From Chryseobacterium ginsenosidimutans (GTDB lineage Bacteria > Bacteroidota > Bacteroidia > Flavobacteriales > Weeksellaceae), in the NCBI RefSeq assembly GCF_030823405.1, contig NZ_JAUSXC010000001.1:3889001-3953000 (forward strand): a DNA stretch of 64,000 nt, in the 5' to 3' direction. Below are positions 17,961 to 26,882 of this stretch, piece after piece. Position numbers and translations under genes: made by a program. Below the pieces are notes generated by a model, which saw nothing but the letters and a program-made list of their open reading frames with translations, made no database searches and was not told the origin of the DNA. Position 1 is the first letter of the stretch; each line of letters opens with the position of its first letter.

Positions 17961-18923
17961 TTACACCAATTCTTTAGCGGTAAAAAAACTGGATATTTTT
18001 GCGCCATACTGAGAAATATTATATTCAATTTCAATTTCTTTAACCATTCCTGTTTCTGTGTAAAGAGTATATTTCCCTATAAAACTTTTATCCTTTTCCG
18101 TAAAACTGGTAGTTTGCTGAAGAACAATTTCACTGTCATACTCTAAATTTCCAACTTTTTGCTGAAGATCAATATGAATATTTTCCTCTCCTATTGACTG
18201 TTGCAGGTAAGATTTTCCGTCTACAAAGCTATTTCTCAAAGCAGAAAAATAGTTTTTAATGAAAACATCTTCTTTCATTCTGCTATTGAACATATCTTTA
18301 TTTAAAACAGCAAATTCAAATTCATCAAGATAGATTCTGGCATATTTATCAGAAAACAGATCGGATAATCTTTCCTTGATTTTACCGAAATTACTGATGG
18401 TTTCCTGTGTTAAAGCAACATTTACAACATCACCTTTAAGATCAGTTTTTACCTCTATCGGGTTCAGAGAACGGATAGATTGTGATGCAAGATCTGCCAT
18501 CATACTTGCATGTTCTTCGGAAAAATTATTTTTAAATAAGTGAAAAACATGAGAATTTCCTTCTTTTCTGATCCATTTTACGGATACCGTATATAAAAGA
18601 ATATTGCTTTTCTTTTCCAGCTCATTTTCTTCAATTTCTTTATTTACAACTGAGTATATTTTGCTGAAATTTTCAGGGTTAAAAGGCAATTCAGGATTTA
18701 ATTTGGGATGTTTGAAAGGTGCATCATTTTTACTGTTGTATTCCTTTATTTTATTAGTATCAGGAATCAGAAGTTTTTTTCTGGGAATCAGTTTATCATA
18801 TATAAAATCTTCTCTTGCACAATATGTATTGTGAAATTCTTTAAGATATTCTGGGTTTTCAAGATTAATTTCTTCAGATATGCTTTCCAGCGTTTCTCCG
18901 GAAAGTATAAAATGAACAATCAT
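17961..18923 (-). CDS. Protein with N-terminal LysM-like segment, T6SS-associated, function unknown
   Basis: This 320-residue protein has no signal peptide. The first ~60 residues resemble a LysM fold (HFILSGETLESISEEINL at the start, KLLIPD near residue 50). The rest is an unrecognised mixed alpha/beta region. It lies between the effector/immunity genes and hcp on the same strand. LysM-like segments occur on cytoplasmic phage-tail and T6SS proteins as assembly or cargo-adaptor modules, so a loading or spike-associated role is a reasonable inference. I do not recognise the family. It ends 48 bp before the hcp operator, and no terminator was seen between. Confidence 0.55.
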   Translation of the reverse strand: MIVHFILSGETLESISEEINLENPEYLKEFHNTYCAREDFIYDKLIPRKKLLIPDTNKIKEYNSKNDAPFKHPKLNPELPFNPENFSKIYSVVNKEIEENELEKKSNILLYTVSVKWIRKEGNSHVFHLFKNNFSEEHASMMADLASQSIRSLNPIEVKTDLKGDVVNVALTQETISNFGKIKERLSDLFSDKYARIYLDEFEFAVLNKDMFNSRMKEDVFIKNYFSALRNSFVDGKSYLQQSIGEENIHIDLQQKVGNLEYDSEIVLQQTTSFTEKDKSFIGKYTLYTETGMVKEIEIEYNISQYGAKISSFFTAKELV

Positions 18924-19034
18924 ATATTTTTGTTTTTTTGGCTCAACCTAAATTAGACTAAAAATTTTACTTCACAAAATAGTTTTTAATGAATTTAATT
19001 CTATGAATAATCTCAATTAATGAATTTTAAACAA

Positions 19035-19062
19035 AAACAGCATACAAATCTGTATGCTGTTT
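19035..19062 (-). terminator. Rho-independent terminator after the small lipoprotein gene
   Basis: A 12-bp perfect stem (19035-19046 with 19051-19062) with a 4-nt loop is followed on the minus strand by a T-rich stretch. Confidence 0.85.
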
Positions 19063-19082
19063 ATTTATGAACTGTTGATGAA

Positions 19083-19613
19083 TTATTTTTGCTTTATAAA
19101 TTCCAGGTATTTGTCGCCACACTGCGTAAAATGTTCAAATTCGTTCATAGTATTTCCCGAATTTTGTACTACAATTTTATCTCCTTCATACAAACCACCT
19201 ATTTCTCCCATTGCAACAGCCGTTATTTCGCCTGTTTTTTCGTCACTTTCGGATGAAACGTTTCCTGCGGCAATAACTTTAGATTTATCAAAAATTTTGA
19301 AAGTTGGTTTTCCGTCTATATTTTTAAACTCCATTGAAAATCTGCCGCCATCACAAGTATTTGCAACAAATTTCCCTTCAATTATAGTTTTTGAAACCGG
19401 AGATTCCAGATCTTTTTTTTCTTTATTTTCACTGTCTGCAGAATCAGGTTTCTGAGCATCAGGTTTTTGAAGAGAATTTGCAGCATGATCCGGAGACTGA
19501 GAAACAACAGACGAATCTGCTTTGTTTTTTGCATGCTTGGATTCACTTTTTCCGCATGAGATCATAGAAATCCCAGCCAAAAGACAAAGACCAATAAAGT
19601 GTTTTTTAATCAT
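19083..19613 (-). CDS. Small lipoprotein, second candidate immunity protein
   Basis: This 176-residue lipoprotein has a signal and lipobox ending ISMISC (Cys20). A long charged, disordered linker (~20-75) precedes a compact C-terminal domain of ~95 residues with two Cys (in NTCDGG and TQCGDK) that may form a disulfide. It lies after the peptidoglycan-effector gene and its first lipoprotein partner, with terminators on both sides. A periplasm-facing lipoprotein next to a cell-wall effector suggests immunity or inhibitor function; no family was recognised. A possible -7 box TATTTTTG lies at 19646-19653. Confidence 0.6.
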   Translation of the reverse strand: MIKKHFIGLCLLAGISMISCGKSESKHAKNKADSSVVSQSPDHAANSLQKPDAQKPDSADSENKEKKDLESPVSKTIIEGKFVANTCDGGRFSMEFKNIDGKPTFKIFDKSKVIAAGNVSSESDEKTGEITAVAMGEIGGLYEGDKIVVQNSGNTMNEFEHFTQCGDKYLEFIKQK

Positions 19614-19719
19614 AAAGGTTTAACTTTTTAATTTCAGTATTTGATCAAAAATACCATAAATTTTAATTTAAAAATATTTTTATTTTATTTTAATTAAAAA
19701 TCCCTGTCTTTAAAATCAA

Positions 19720-19749
19720 AAGAGATAATGCTATAAAACACTATCTCTT
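19720..19749 (-). terminator. Possible terminator after the candidate immunity gene
   Basis: An 8-bp stem (19720-19727 with 19742-19749) with a 14-nt loop is followed on the minus strand by T-rich DNA. It is weaker than the other hairpins in the locus. Confidence 0.5.
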
Positions 19750-19788
19750 GTTATTTAATTAAAATATTATTTTTATGATTGAAATCTG

Positions 19789-20613
19789 TTAAGGATAATA
19801 CACTTTCACTATTTTCCCCATTTTATAAACTTCCACTTTATCTACGGGACCTTCAGGGGAGTAATTCCAGTTACCGTCTTTTAATCCGTCTACATAATTT
19901 CCGTCTTCAATTACATTCTTATTGTAGTCTATTGAATATTTTTTTTCGATCCAATATCCTGTTTTAAGATTATTATTAGTCTTTCCTTTTAATTGATATT
20001 CGGAGTCATTTTTTCCTTTCCCCCATTTTTTATCAATTGCCGGAGTGGTAAAATAATCCAAGAAAGCTCCGTTTTTAACCTGAAACTGCAAATTTTGAGA
20101 ATTTGGTCCTTTTAAATAAATCTGGAGTTTATCACCTTTAACTTCAGAATGCCTTTGATAGTTTTCTTCAGATTTTAAATCTTCAAAGACAATCATGCTG
20201 TTATATGGCGCATCAGAACTTTCATTGACTAATAAAATACATTGATAATTTCCGTCTTCATAATTTATTTTAGCATAATAAGATTTAAATGAAATATTGT
20301 TAATCATAAAATCTTTATACTTATAAAACTGTAATAAAGAATCATTGGAAGAAACAAAAATATCCCACATATACGGTCTTTCTACTTCTCTCTGAAAAGA
20401 GTTTTTCAAAATATTTTTTAATAATTTGATTTTTTCCTGATTTTCAATTTTCTCACCAACAGCTTTCTGATCAACCGAATTGATGGTATAAGAATCCTGT
20501 AATTTATTGACCTGTGAAACCTGTTGACGAGACGCAGCTTTGGAGGCAGGAATTGCTTCCGGCTTACAGTTTTTCGCTTGAAATAAAAAAAGCAGGCAAA
20601 AAATTAATTTCAT
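19789..20613 (-). CDS. Exported protein with MORN-like C-terminus, candidate immunity to the peptidoglycan effector
   Basis: This 274-residue protein begins with a short hydrophobic signal. A Cys at residue 16 could be lipidated, though the box before it (QAKNC) is not ideal. The C-terminal ~80 residues contain toxin_15/MORN-like phrases such as DGNYVDGLKDGNW. Its ATG follows the stop of the 1,067-residue effector by one base, so the two are coupled. That position and the export signal make it the main immunity candidate for the effector, protecting the periplasmic wall of the producing cell. I did not recognise a named immunity family. Confidence 0.6.
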   Translation of the reverse strand: MKLIFCLLFLFQAKNCKPEAIPASKAASRQQVSQVNKLQDSYTINSVDQKAVGEKIENQEKIKLLKNILKNSFQREVERPYMWDIFVSSNDSLLQFYKYKDFMINNISFKSYYAKINYEDGNYQCILLVNESSDAPYNSMIVFEDLKSEENYQRHSEVKGDKLQIYLKGPNSQNLQFQVKNGAFLDYFTTPAIDKKWGKGKNDSEYQLKGKTNNNLKTGYWIEKKYSIDYNKNVIEDGNYVDGLKDGNWNYSPEGPVDKVEVYKMGKIVKVYYP

Positions 20614-20614
20614 T

Positions 20615-23600
20615 TTATATTTCTTTTAAAGTTGGAGCAAACCCTTGAATATGCAAGTGATCATTATGATTTTTATCTTTATCGTGGGTACAGTGATTCA
20701 GGATTTTGTCGCTTTTGTCACCATAATTTTGAGACAACATGCTTTTCCAGCCAAATTTGTACAACGCATCGTTGAAGGTGTTTTGTCTGGTTTCATCTAG
20801 TCCTTTCCAGCCGGTTTCTTCTCCATCATTAAACAAATCGGTTTTTCCACCTTTTTTATCGGTTCGAAGGTATCTTAAATCACCGTTCATCCCATTCTTG
20901 TGAGACTTACTCCCACCAACAGACTCTCCTTTTTCGTTACTGAAACCATTGAATACAAAATCATCATAATTGCATTCCAATAACGCGCCAAAAAGACCAG
21001 CCATTGTAACATCGTTCATATAATAACGGCTTGTATTTACGGTCATTGTAAAGCCAATTGTTCCTTTTTTGTAACTGTGTTTTACATTTCTGATATCGAT
21101 TAGGTAGATATTTTCGGTATCTTTTCCAAGCTTATCTTTATAAACACCGCCATAGTTTTCTTTTACTTTCACGAGTTTATATTTACCTAAATCATGAATA
21201 TTCCCGGCACTGTCATGATAAAAATAGGCTGCAGATTCTCTTTTGTCATTTTTAAATTTGTACTGAATTTCTCCGGTACTCTGAATATGATATTCTACAT
21301 CAGAATCTCCTGTATTTGTGGCTTGACACTCGTCGGTTTTTAGAACTTCTTTAATTTTATTTAAAATAGTTTCTCTGGCGGCAACATCATTAGTAGAACC
21401 ATGAACAAGTCTTGTAACCTCTTTAAAATCGCCTTTTTCGGCAACTGTATTAAGATCTTTTTCGCTGCCGTCATTTAACAAAACACCGTGTTTCCAGTAC
21501 CATCCTGCAGAACGGGTGGTAAGATCAAGATCACTCAGTAATAAATCTGGGCTTCCTACCAAATCTTTTCCTGCATATTCACCAAACCTTCTGAATCCTT
21601 TTTTTCTGGTAATCTGAATCAATCCTCTTCCTCTGTATTTATAGCCGTCTCCACTTGCCTCACTGCCATTTTCTGCAATATCCCGATATACATAATTTCC
21701 TAATTTTTCAGGATTATTAAAAAATTCGGAAGGATTTGAGTATAATCTCGGATGGCTTGCTTTTGTCCAGAAATTATGCAACGCTCCTTCGGTTGTGTAG
21801 GTAAGATTTTCATCTGCCCTTGCGAATTCTCCTGTTTCTTTAGTGATCTGTGTCAGGAAAAATGCTTTTTTAACACAGGTATTTATTTTAAATTCTTTTA
21901 AAGTTTTATTCAAAGACTTAAGAAACGTTTCTATTGTCGGGGAACCAAAACTATTTGTCCCTCTACTAAACAACTGTGTAACATTGGGATACATTAATTT
22001 AAACTCATCTACTGTAATTTCGGCTTCACATCGCGGACATTTTTTTGCAATTTCGAAATAAGCACCTTCTTTTTTCAGAAATTCCCCTTCATGTTTTTTG
22101 ATATCTCCTGTACATTCGGCTTTTAACCAAAGGAATTCTGTTACTTTTTTAAAAACATCAAAAGTAACTTCTTCATCTTTATTGTAAACCTCCTTGGTAA
22201 GTACTTTTTCTATAATATCTGCTTTCGGAAATTTTTCATTCTTAGCTAATTCATCTTTTATTTTATTAGCAATAACTCCTGCAATTTTCTTTTTTTCTTC
22301 TGCAGTAGCTGTTTTATTGGTTCCGCCAAATTTGTAGGTATGAGTTCCGTCTTTTTTCCCGCTCAGCTTTTCGCGCCATTCTTTTAAAGTGTCATCAGAT
22401 TTGGGACGAAGCTTTATTTTTACTTTAGCAAGACCATTTTGTGCGGTTGCTTTTAAAGTTGTTAATTCAGCGCCGTTTTCTTTAGCTTCCAAAACAGGCA
22501 AATTGGCATCTTTAGCTACTAAAAGCTCTTCTTTTTCTCTAATATTAATACTGACTTCTTTACCATCCAATAACATCGTTTTTGCCACTACAAACACTTC
22601 TTCTTCCAAAGGTGCATTATTAACGCGCACCATTACAGGACCTAATTTGTATAACGGAAAAGAAATTGTTTCTCCTTTTTTGTAAGAAGTTTTAGAAAGA
22701 GTAGTTTTTATACCATCAAGCTTTGCATACTTTTTATCCTTTTTTGCCGTAGAATCTACTTTCCCTTTAATGATTTTAGCTATATTATCTTTATTAATAT
22801 TATTGTTATCCTTTCCAAAAGTATATGTGTGGGTTCCGTCAGTTTCATCAGTTTCCTTTGTAAATTCTTCTTTTGCAAAAAATGCATCCAGCAGGCTTTC
22901 GGTTTTCGGCTCTTCTACAACACTGGTAGTTTTACCTTCCGGTTTTTGTACCGCAGGTTTTTGTTCCGGTTCTACTGTTCCTTTGGTTTCACTTACGGCA
23001 TCAGGTTTTTGTGCATTATCTCCCACTCCGTTCTCTTCTTTTTTGGAAGTTGGCTGCTGATTATCATCTTTTGCCGGAGAATTATTATTTTGCTGAGGGT
23101 TAGAATTCCGATTAGGTTGTTGTGCAGGCTCTTTATATTCAGGATTTTGAACGTCTACATTTTTGGTAGCATGTTTTCTATCTTTATAATACTCAACGGT
23201 AACATAAAATTCCAGTTTTCTAGGTTCCGTTTCACCTTGTGCAGCTTTTTGCATTAGGGCTTTTGACAGAACAAATTCAGCAGTTCCTGTCCCTGTTCTG
23301 TCAACAATAACTTCTTTACTGTCGATAAATGAATTATTAGCATTATGACCATCCCCACCTGCATCATCTTCCCAAAGTGTGAACAACAGCTTTTTCCCTG
23401 TAAGATTTACACACTGCGCTTTTGCTACCAGTTTTTCATTATAGCTAAAAACCGTTCCCGGAGAATCATCAACATAACGCAATTCTACTTTGTTGATTTG
23501 AGGAACTCCGGCTGGTTGCGGCGTGATATCGATGGTTGTAGAACCTTGTCCTTCCGGCTCATGAAGATAAGCTTCAAGACGGTATGTATTTTTAGCAGCT

Positions 23601-23818
23601 ACTTCACCAAACGTGAAGTTTCCGTCTCCTTTTTTCTTGATATTCGTACTTGTATAGCTTCCGTCAGATCGTTTTTTAAACAATTCCCAGGTTACCAAAG
23701 CAGGATTTCTTTCATTCACAGGTGTCGAAGGATACCAGTCTGTAATAGCATACGCCGTTTTCTCTCCTACTTTCGGTGAAGAATTCCCGGAAATTTTTGC
23801 AACTCCTTTTTTTGACAT
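20615..23818 (-). CDS. Large T6SS cell-wall effector: GH19 glycosidase domain plus LAS-type zinc peptidase domain
   Basis: This 1,067-residue protein has no signal peptide. Residues ~1-220 are beta-rich Ig-like modules of a kind seen in flavobacterial T6SS cargo. A Pro/Gln/Asn-rich linker (~226-300) follows. Two copies of a ~130-residue module beginning DGTHTY.FG start near 329 and 491, and a CPRC motif follows. A GH19 (chitinase/muramidase) domain spans ~645-820, with the catalytic-type Glu661 in ITKETGEF and the family motif YRGRGLIQIT near 730. The C-terminal ~120 residues carry H973-x6-D980 and H1054-L-H1056, the zinc-ligand pattern of LAS peptidases (MepA, M15, M74). It would cut both glycan strands and peptide cross-links. 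It is coded directly after a PAAR-like protein and before an immunity candidate. Confidence 0.82.
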   Translation of the reverse strand: MSKKGVAKISGNSSPKVGEKTAYAITDWYPSTPVNERNPALVTWELFKKRSDGSYTSTNIKKKGDGNFTFGEVAAKNTYRLEAYLHEPEGQGSTTIDITPQPAGVPQINKVELRYVDDSPGTVFSYNEKLVAKAQCVNLTGKKLLFTLWEDDAGGDGHNANNSFIDSKEVIVDRTGTGTAEFVLSKALMQKAAQGETEPRKLEFYVTVEYYKDRKHATKNVDVQNPEYKEPAQQPNRNSNPQQNNNSPAKDDNQQPTSKKEENGVGDNAQKPDAVSETKGTVEPEQKPAVQKPEGKTTSVVEEPKTESLLDAFFAKEEFTKETDETDGTHTYTFGKDNNNINKDNIAKIIKGKVDSTAKKDKKYAKLDGIKTTLSKTSYKKGETISFPLYKLGPVMVRVNNAPLEEEVFVVAKTMLLDGKEVSINIREKEELLVAKDANLPVLEAKENGAELTTLKATAQNGLAKVKIKLRPKSDDTLKEWREKLSGKKDGTHTYKFGGTNKTATAEEKKKIAGVIANKIKDELAKNEKFPKADIIEKVLTKEVYNKDEEVTFDVFKKVTEFLWLKAECTGDIKKHEGEFLKKEGAYFEIAKKCPRCEAEITVDEFKLMYPNVTQLFSRGTNSFGSPTIETFLKSLNKTLKEFKINTCVKKAFFLTQITKETGEFARADENLTYTTEGALHNFWTKASHPRLYSNPSEFFNNPEKLGNYVYRDIAENGSEASGDGYKYRGRGLIQITRKKGFRRFGEYAGKDLVGSPDLLLSDLDLTTRSAGWYWKHGVLLNDGSEKDLNTVAEKGDFKEVTRLVHGSTNDVAARETILNKIKEVLKTDECQATNTGDSDVEYHIQSTGEIQYKFKNDKRESAAYFYHDSAGNIHDLGKYKLVKVKENYGGVYKDKLGKDTENIYLIDIRNVKHSYKKGTIGFTMTVNTSRYYMNDVTMAGLFGALLECNYDDFVFNGFSNEKGESVGGSKSHKNGMNGDLRYLRTDKKGGKTDLFNDGEETGWKGLDETRQNTFNDALYKFGWKSMLSQNYGDKSDKILNHCTHDKDKNHNDHLHIQGFAPTLKEI

Positions 23819-23836
23819 AATTGAAGTGTTTAAAAA

Positions 23837-24340
23837 TTAATAAGCGTCTAATTCACTTTCCAGAACGGTCTCTTTAAAATCCTGCATTTTCACCAACGGA
23901 TTGATGTGTTGCACCGTTTTATTGTCGGCACTTTTTACGTTCTGCTTGCTCATTTGTCCGCGTTGTCCATGGTCTTTAATGGTAATTTTTCCACCTACAA
24001 CACATTGGAGTTCAGAAAGTTCAGTAACGATCTTTTTACCCATTATTTTTACTTTATCATAGGTTTTTTGCCATTTTCCTGCCGGAGCATAAGAACATGG
24101 TAAATATCCACCGGAGGTAGGCTTCAGTTTGCATTGTCCGAAACTCGGACCTGGAGGATTGAACTGAAGATCATCTTCGGTAACACCTAGAAAATCTGCG
24201 TTTCCATCAGAGTCATTCCAAAAATGCTTCTGATGTGCTGTAACTTTATATTGAGGGAATTTATCACCCTGATTACACTGGGCTTTACCTTTCTGTACGA
24301 CAAAATATTTGCCGTCATGAGGTGATGATTGCTGTGACAT
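23837..24340 (-). CDS. PAAR-like spike-tip protein (DUF4280)
   Basis: This 167-residue protein matches the DUF4280 family, recognised as PAAR-like. It shows the typical QCNQGDKFPQYKVT start, a conserved FGQCKL segment, and a C-terminal half beginning KIMGKKIVTELSELQC. Such proteins sharpen the VgrG spike and carry cargo. It lies 18 bp before the large cell-wall effector gene and is the first gene of that unit, so it probably docks that effector to VgrG. Confidence 0.85.
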   Translation of the reverse strand: MSQQSSPHDGKYFVVQKGKAQCNQGDKFPQYKVTAHQKHFWNDSDGNADFLGVTEDDLQFNPPGPSFGQCKLKPTSGGYLPCSYAPAGKWQKTYDKVKIMGKKIVTELSELQCVVGGKITIKDHGQRGQMSKQNVKSADNKTVQHINPLVKMQDFKETVLESELDAY

Positions 24341-24362
24341 AATACTGGGATTTGGGTAACAT

Positions 24363-24370
24363 CAAAGATA
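24363..24370 (-). promoter_or_regulatory. Probable -7 box of the PAAR-effector unit
   Basis: TATCTTTG on the minus strand is identical to the -7 box of both hcp genes and lies 22 bp before the PAAR-like ATG. The upstream -33 region overlaps the terminator hairpin of tssR and does not match the TTTG box well. Confidence 0.5.
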
Positions 24371-24392
24371 AAAAATTTACATTAAAAAACAG

Positions 24393-24420
24393 AAAAAGCG
24401 GAAATAAATTTCCGCTTTTT
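24393..24420 (-). terminator. Rho-independent terminator after tssR
   Basis: An 11-bp perfect stem (24393-24403 with 24410-24420), followed by a T-rich run on the minus strand, lies 14 bp after the tssR stop. Confidence 0.88.
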
Positions 24421-24433
24421 GTATTATAAGTTA

Positions 24434-26833
24434 TTAATGTTTAGTATATTCAGGTTCTTCGGTTGGTAACATGGTTGGCATGAAGTATTCGTTCAGCCAA
24501 TAGAAAGTCTGTCCGTTCTGCTCTATTTTAACTGCAGGATCATTTCTATGAGACAGCATTCTTTCTGCCAAATCTTTGTAGTGACGGAAGTATGACCTTA
24601 CCGTTTCATTCGTCACAATTTTTGATTTTTTCCAGCCTCTCAACATATATTTTGACATTAATTCTTCTTCAGAATTATCAAAACCTGTACTGATTGCCAC
24701 TGCATAAGACATTGGCTGTTTGTAAAGATCTCCTTTATCAAGGAATTTTACAGTCGGATTATATTTTTTCAACAATCTTATATATTCATTAATGGCTCTT
24801 GACTGGCTGAAATCTGATCTTTCCGCACCTGTTTTCTGATAAACTTCCGTGTAGAAAAGTTTTAAATTGTCATATTCTGTTTCAGAAATTAAAATTCCTT
24901 TTTCTAATCCCGGTTTGTAATCTTTCAACTCTTTTGGAATATAACCTTTCACCAAAAACGGACTTCCGTAATTGATCAACTGTGCTGCAATTCCTGCAGG
25001 AACAGGGTTTATAAGTCCCGGATAAAGATATTTATATTTCAAATCGACATCTGTTCTACCGGCTCCGACTGATGAATGGAAATAATCGTTCAAAGATTTA
25101 TCCAATGTCGTATTATCTAAAGTAACCTGAGAAATCAAGCTGTCAACAGATTTTTTAAGATAACCGGGAGTTGCGATATCCCCTTTTTTAGGGAAGATTA
25201 CAAAACCTTGAGCCATACTTTGTTTTGGATAATCCAGAGAGAAGAAACCTTCATCACCTTCCACCAAGCTGAAATTATTTTTTGTTAAAACATCATTTTG
25301 ATTAATAATTTTCTGTTTCTTTAATTCAGCAATATTTTTAGCAGTATTGGTCACTACATTTTCAGCCATCAATACAAAATCATTGTAAGTATCTGCCGAT
25401 CTTGCACTTGTCTGGAACATAATAATTCTTGCCTGAGCTTGTGTCAGAGAATTAATCACGCCATACATATTTCCGCCCTGGTTCGCTGAAGTCCCAACCG
25501 TAACGACAATATTGGTTTCATCAGGAACGTTCGACAAAAGATCTCCTGCAGCCATTAAACCTTCATTTACCGGTTGGTAACCGCTGTTGCTCGGGCAGTT
25601 CATTTCGTTCGTTTTCTGATCGATAAATGTTGTGATTTTGCTGTAATCGGTACTTAAATTCGAGACAGCTACATTATCTCCACAAGAATTATTCTTATAT
25701 AAAACAACTCCGTATTTCACTTGATTAAAATAAGAAGGCTTTTCAAACCTAAGCTGTAAATCCTGCAATAAAGACTTCACAATTGGAGCATAAGGTGCAT
25801 TGGGAGCACTTATATCTAATGCAAAAACGATGTTGATTCTTTTATTTTTCTCCGTAATTTCTCTGTATCTGTCGAAATAAATCTGCTCTCCCAAAACATT
25901 GAAAACATAATTTTTACTATAATCTAAAACATTAGTAAAATATTTCGTTTTAGAATCCGGAACTGGAGCTTCGTTTAACGCTAAACTTACCGGATAAATA
26001 TTTTCAAGAGGCGTTCTTTTATTAACATCCGTCAAAAGAATTGCCGTTCTGTTTTCCTTTTCGCTACCACCTGGCGAACCTTCATGAAGACCCAATGCAG
26101 TTTCCGTAACGCCGGTCGTATTCTTCATTTTAACAGCAGAACGTTCTCCCCAAGACGAAATCACATTAGAACTTACCCAACCGTACAAACTTGTATTAAT
26201 ACTGTCCATATCAATCGTTGGCTTCTTTCCTACCAAAAATCTTTTGTTGTTTTCTGCCTGTTTGTAAACATAAACAATTTGTCCGTTCGGGATTTTCACA
26301 TTCGCCTGTTCAATAAGACTTGGTGAATTGAATACCATGATCGAATCGTTTTTATAATACCTTTCGGAGCTTCTGATAACTTCGCTGTTGCTAGGTAAAA
26401 CGGCAACTCTTACAGGAAAACCTGTTTTTTCGTTTTTTAAAGAATTACTCCAAAGAAGAAGGTCGGATTCCGGGATCCAGCCGTATGTTTTGATCTGTTT
26501 AGACGAAACTTTTTTCATTAAAGCATCAGGAATATATTCTGCTACTTTTACCATTCCGTCTCTGTTTTTCAAGACCATTAAAGGTTCTAAAAACTTAACT
26601 TCTTTGTAGGATTTTTCGTCATTTTTATCAAGATAAGCCGTATTTCTTGATCTGTCTGAAATCGCTATCCACGGAACTGATTTCTTCGGAAAACCATTTA
26701 CGACCGGTGAGTTATCAACCTGTCCGTATTGTGAAGGTTCCGGAGTTCTCTTCGACGGTAATTTTACCTGGCAACTTACCAATAAAATTGAAACTCCTAC
26801 GTAATATGCTGCTAGAGGAAATTTATTTTTCAT
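24434..26833 (-). CDS. tssR: T6SS subtype-iii lipoprotein TssR
   Basis: This 799-residue lipoprotein has a signal ending LLVSC (Cys21). Residues ~50-240 hold SH3-like segments with YGWIPESDLLLW and YGWVSSNVISSW. Residues ~340-520 form a von Willebrand factor A-like domain whose metal site is degenerate (FALDISAP in place of DxSxS). A helical C-terminal half follows. TssR is specific to Bacteroidota T6SS and is thought to belong to the membrane-associated assembly with TssN, O, P and Q. It is the last gene of the tssO-tssO-tssP-tssR unit and is followed by a strong terminator. The family call rests on length, lipobox, vWA fold and neighbours. Confidence 0.82.
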   Translation of the reverse strand: MKNKFPLAAYYVGVSILLVSCQVKLPSKRTPEPSQYGQVDNSPVVNGFPKKSVPWIAISDRSRNTAYLDKNDEKSYKEVKFLEPLMVLKNRDGMVKVAEYIPDALMKKVSSKQIKTYGWIPESDLLLWSNSLKNEKTGFPVRVAVLPSNSEVIRSSERYYKNDSIMVFNSPSLIEQANVKIPNGQIVYVYKQAENNKRFLVGKKPTIDMDSINTSLYGWVSSNVISSWGERSAVKMKNTTGVTETALGLHEGSPGGSEKENRTAILLTDVNKRTPLENIYPVSLALNEAPVPDSKTKYFTNVLDYSKNYVFNVLGEQIYFDRYREITEKNKRINIVFALDISAPNAPYAPIVKSLLQDLQLRFEKPSYFNQVKYGVVLYKNNSCGDNVAVSNLSTDYSKITTFIDQKTNEMNCPSNSGYQPVNEGLMAAGDLLSNVPDETNIVVTVGTSANQGGNMYGVINSLTQAQARIIMFQTSARSADTYNDFVLMAENVVTNTAKNIAELKKQKIINQNDVLTKNNFSLVEGDEGFFSLDYPKQSMAQGFVIFPKKGDIATPGYLKKSVDSLISQVTLDNTTLDKSLNDYFHSSVGAGRTDVDLKYKYLYPGLINPVPAGIAAQLINYGSPFLVKGYIPKELKDYKPGLEKGILISETEYDNLKLFYTEVYQKTGAERSDFSQSRAINEYIRLLKKYNPTVKFLDKGDLYKQPMSYAVAISTGFDNSEEELMSKYMLRGWKKSKIVTNETVRSYFRHYKDLAERMLSHRNDPAVKIEQNGQTFYWLNEYFMPTMLPTEEPEYTKH

Positions 26834-26882
26834 CCTAATTTTATTTAATGATTGGTGCGCTCAAAAATATCTGAACGAGAGG

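Noticed and set aside
22829..23257. 142-residue plus-strand ORF opposite the cell-wall effector
   Set aside because: Antisense shadow over the low-complexity linker; Phe/Ile/Arg-rich with no family features.
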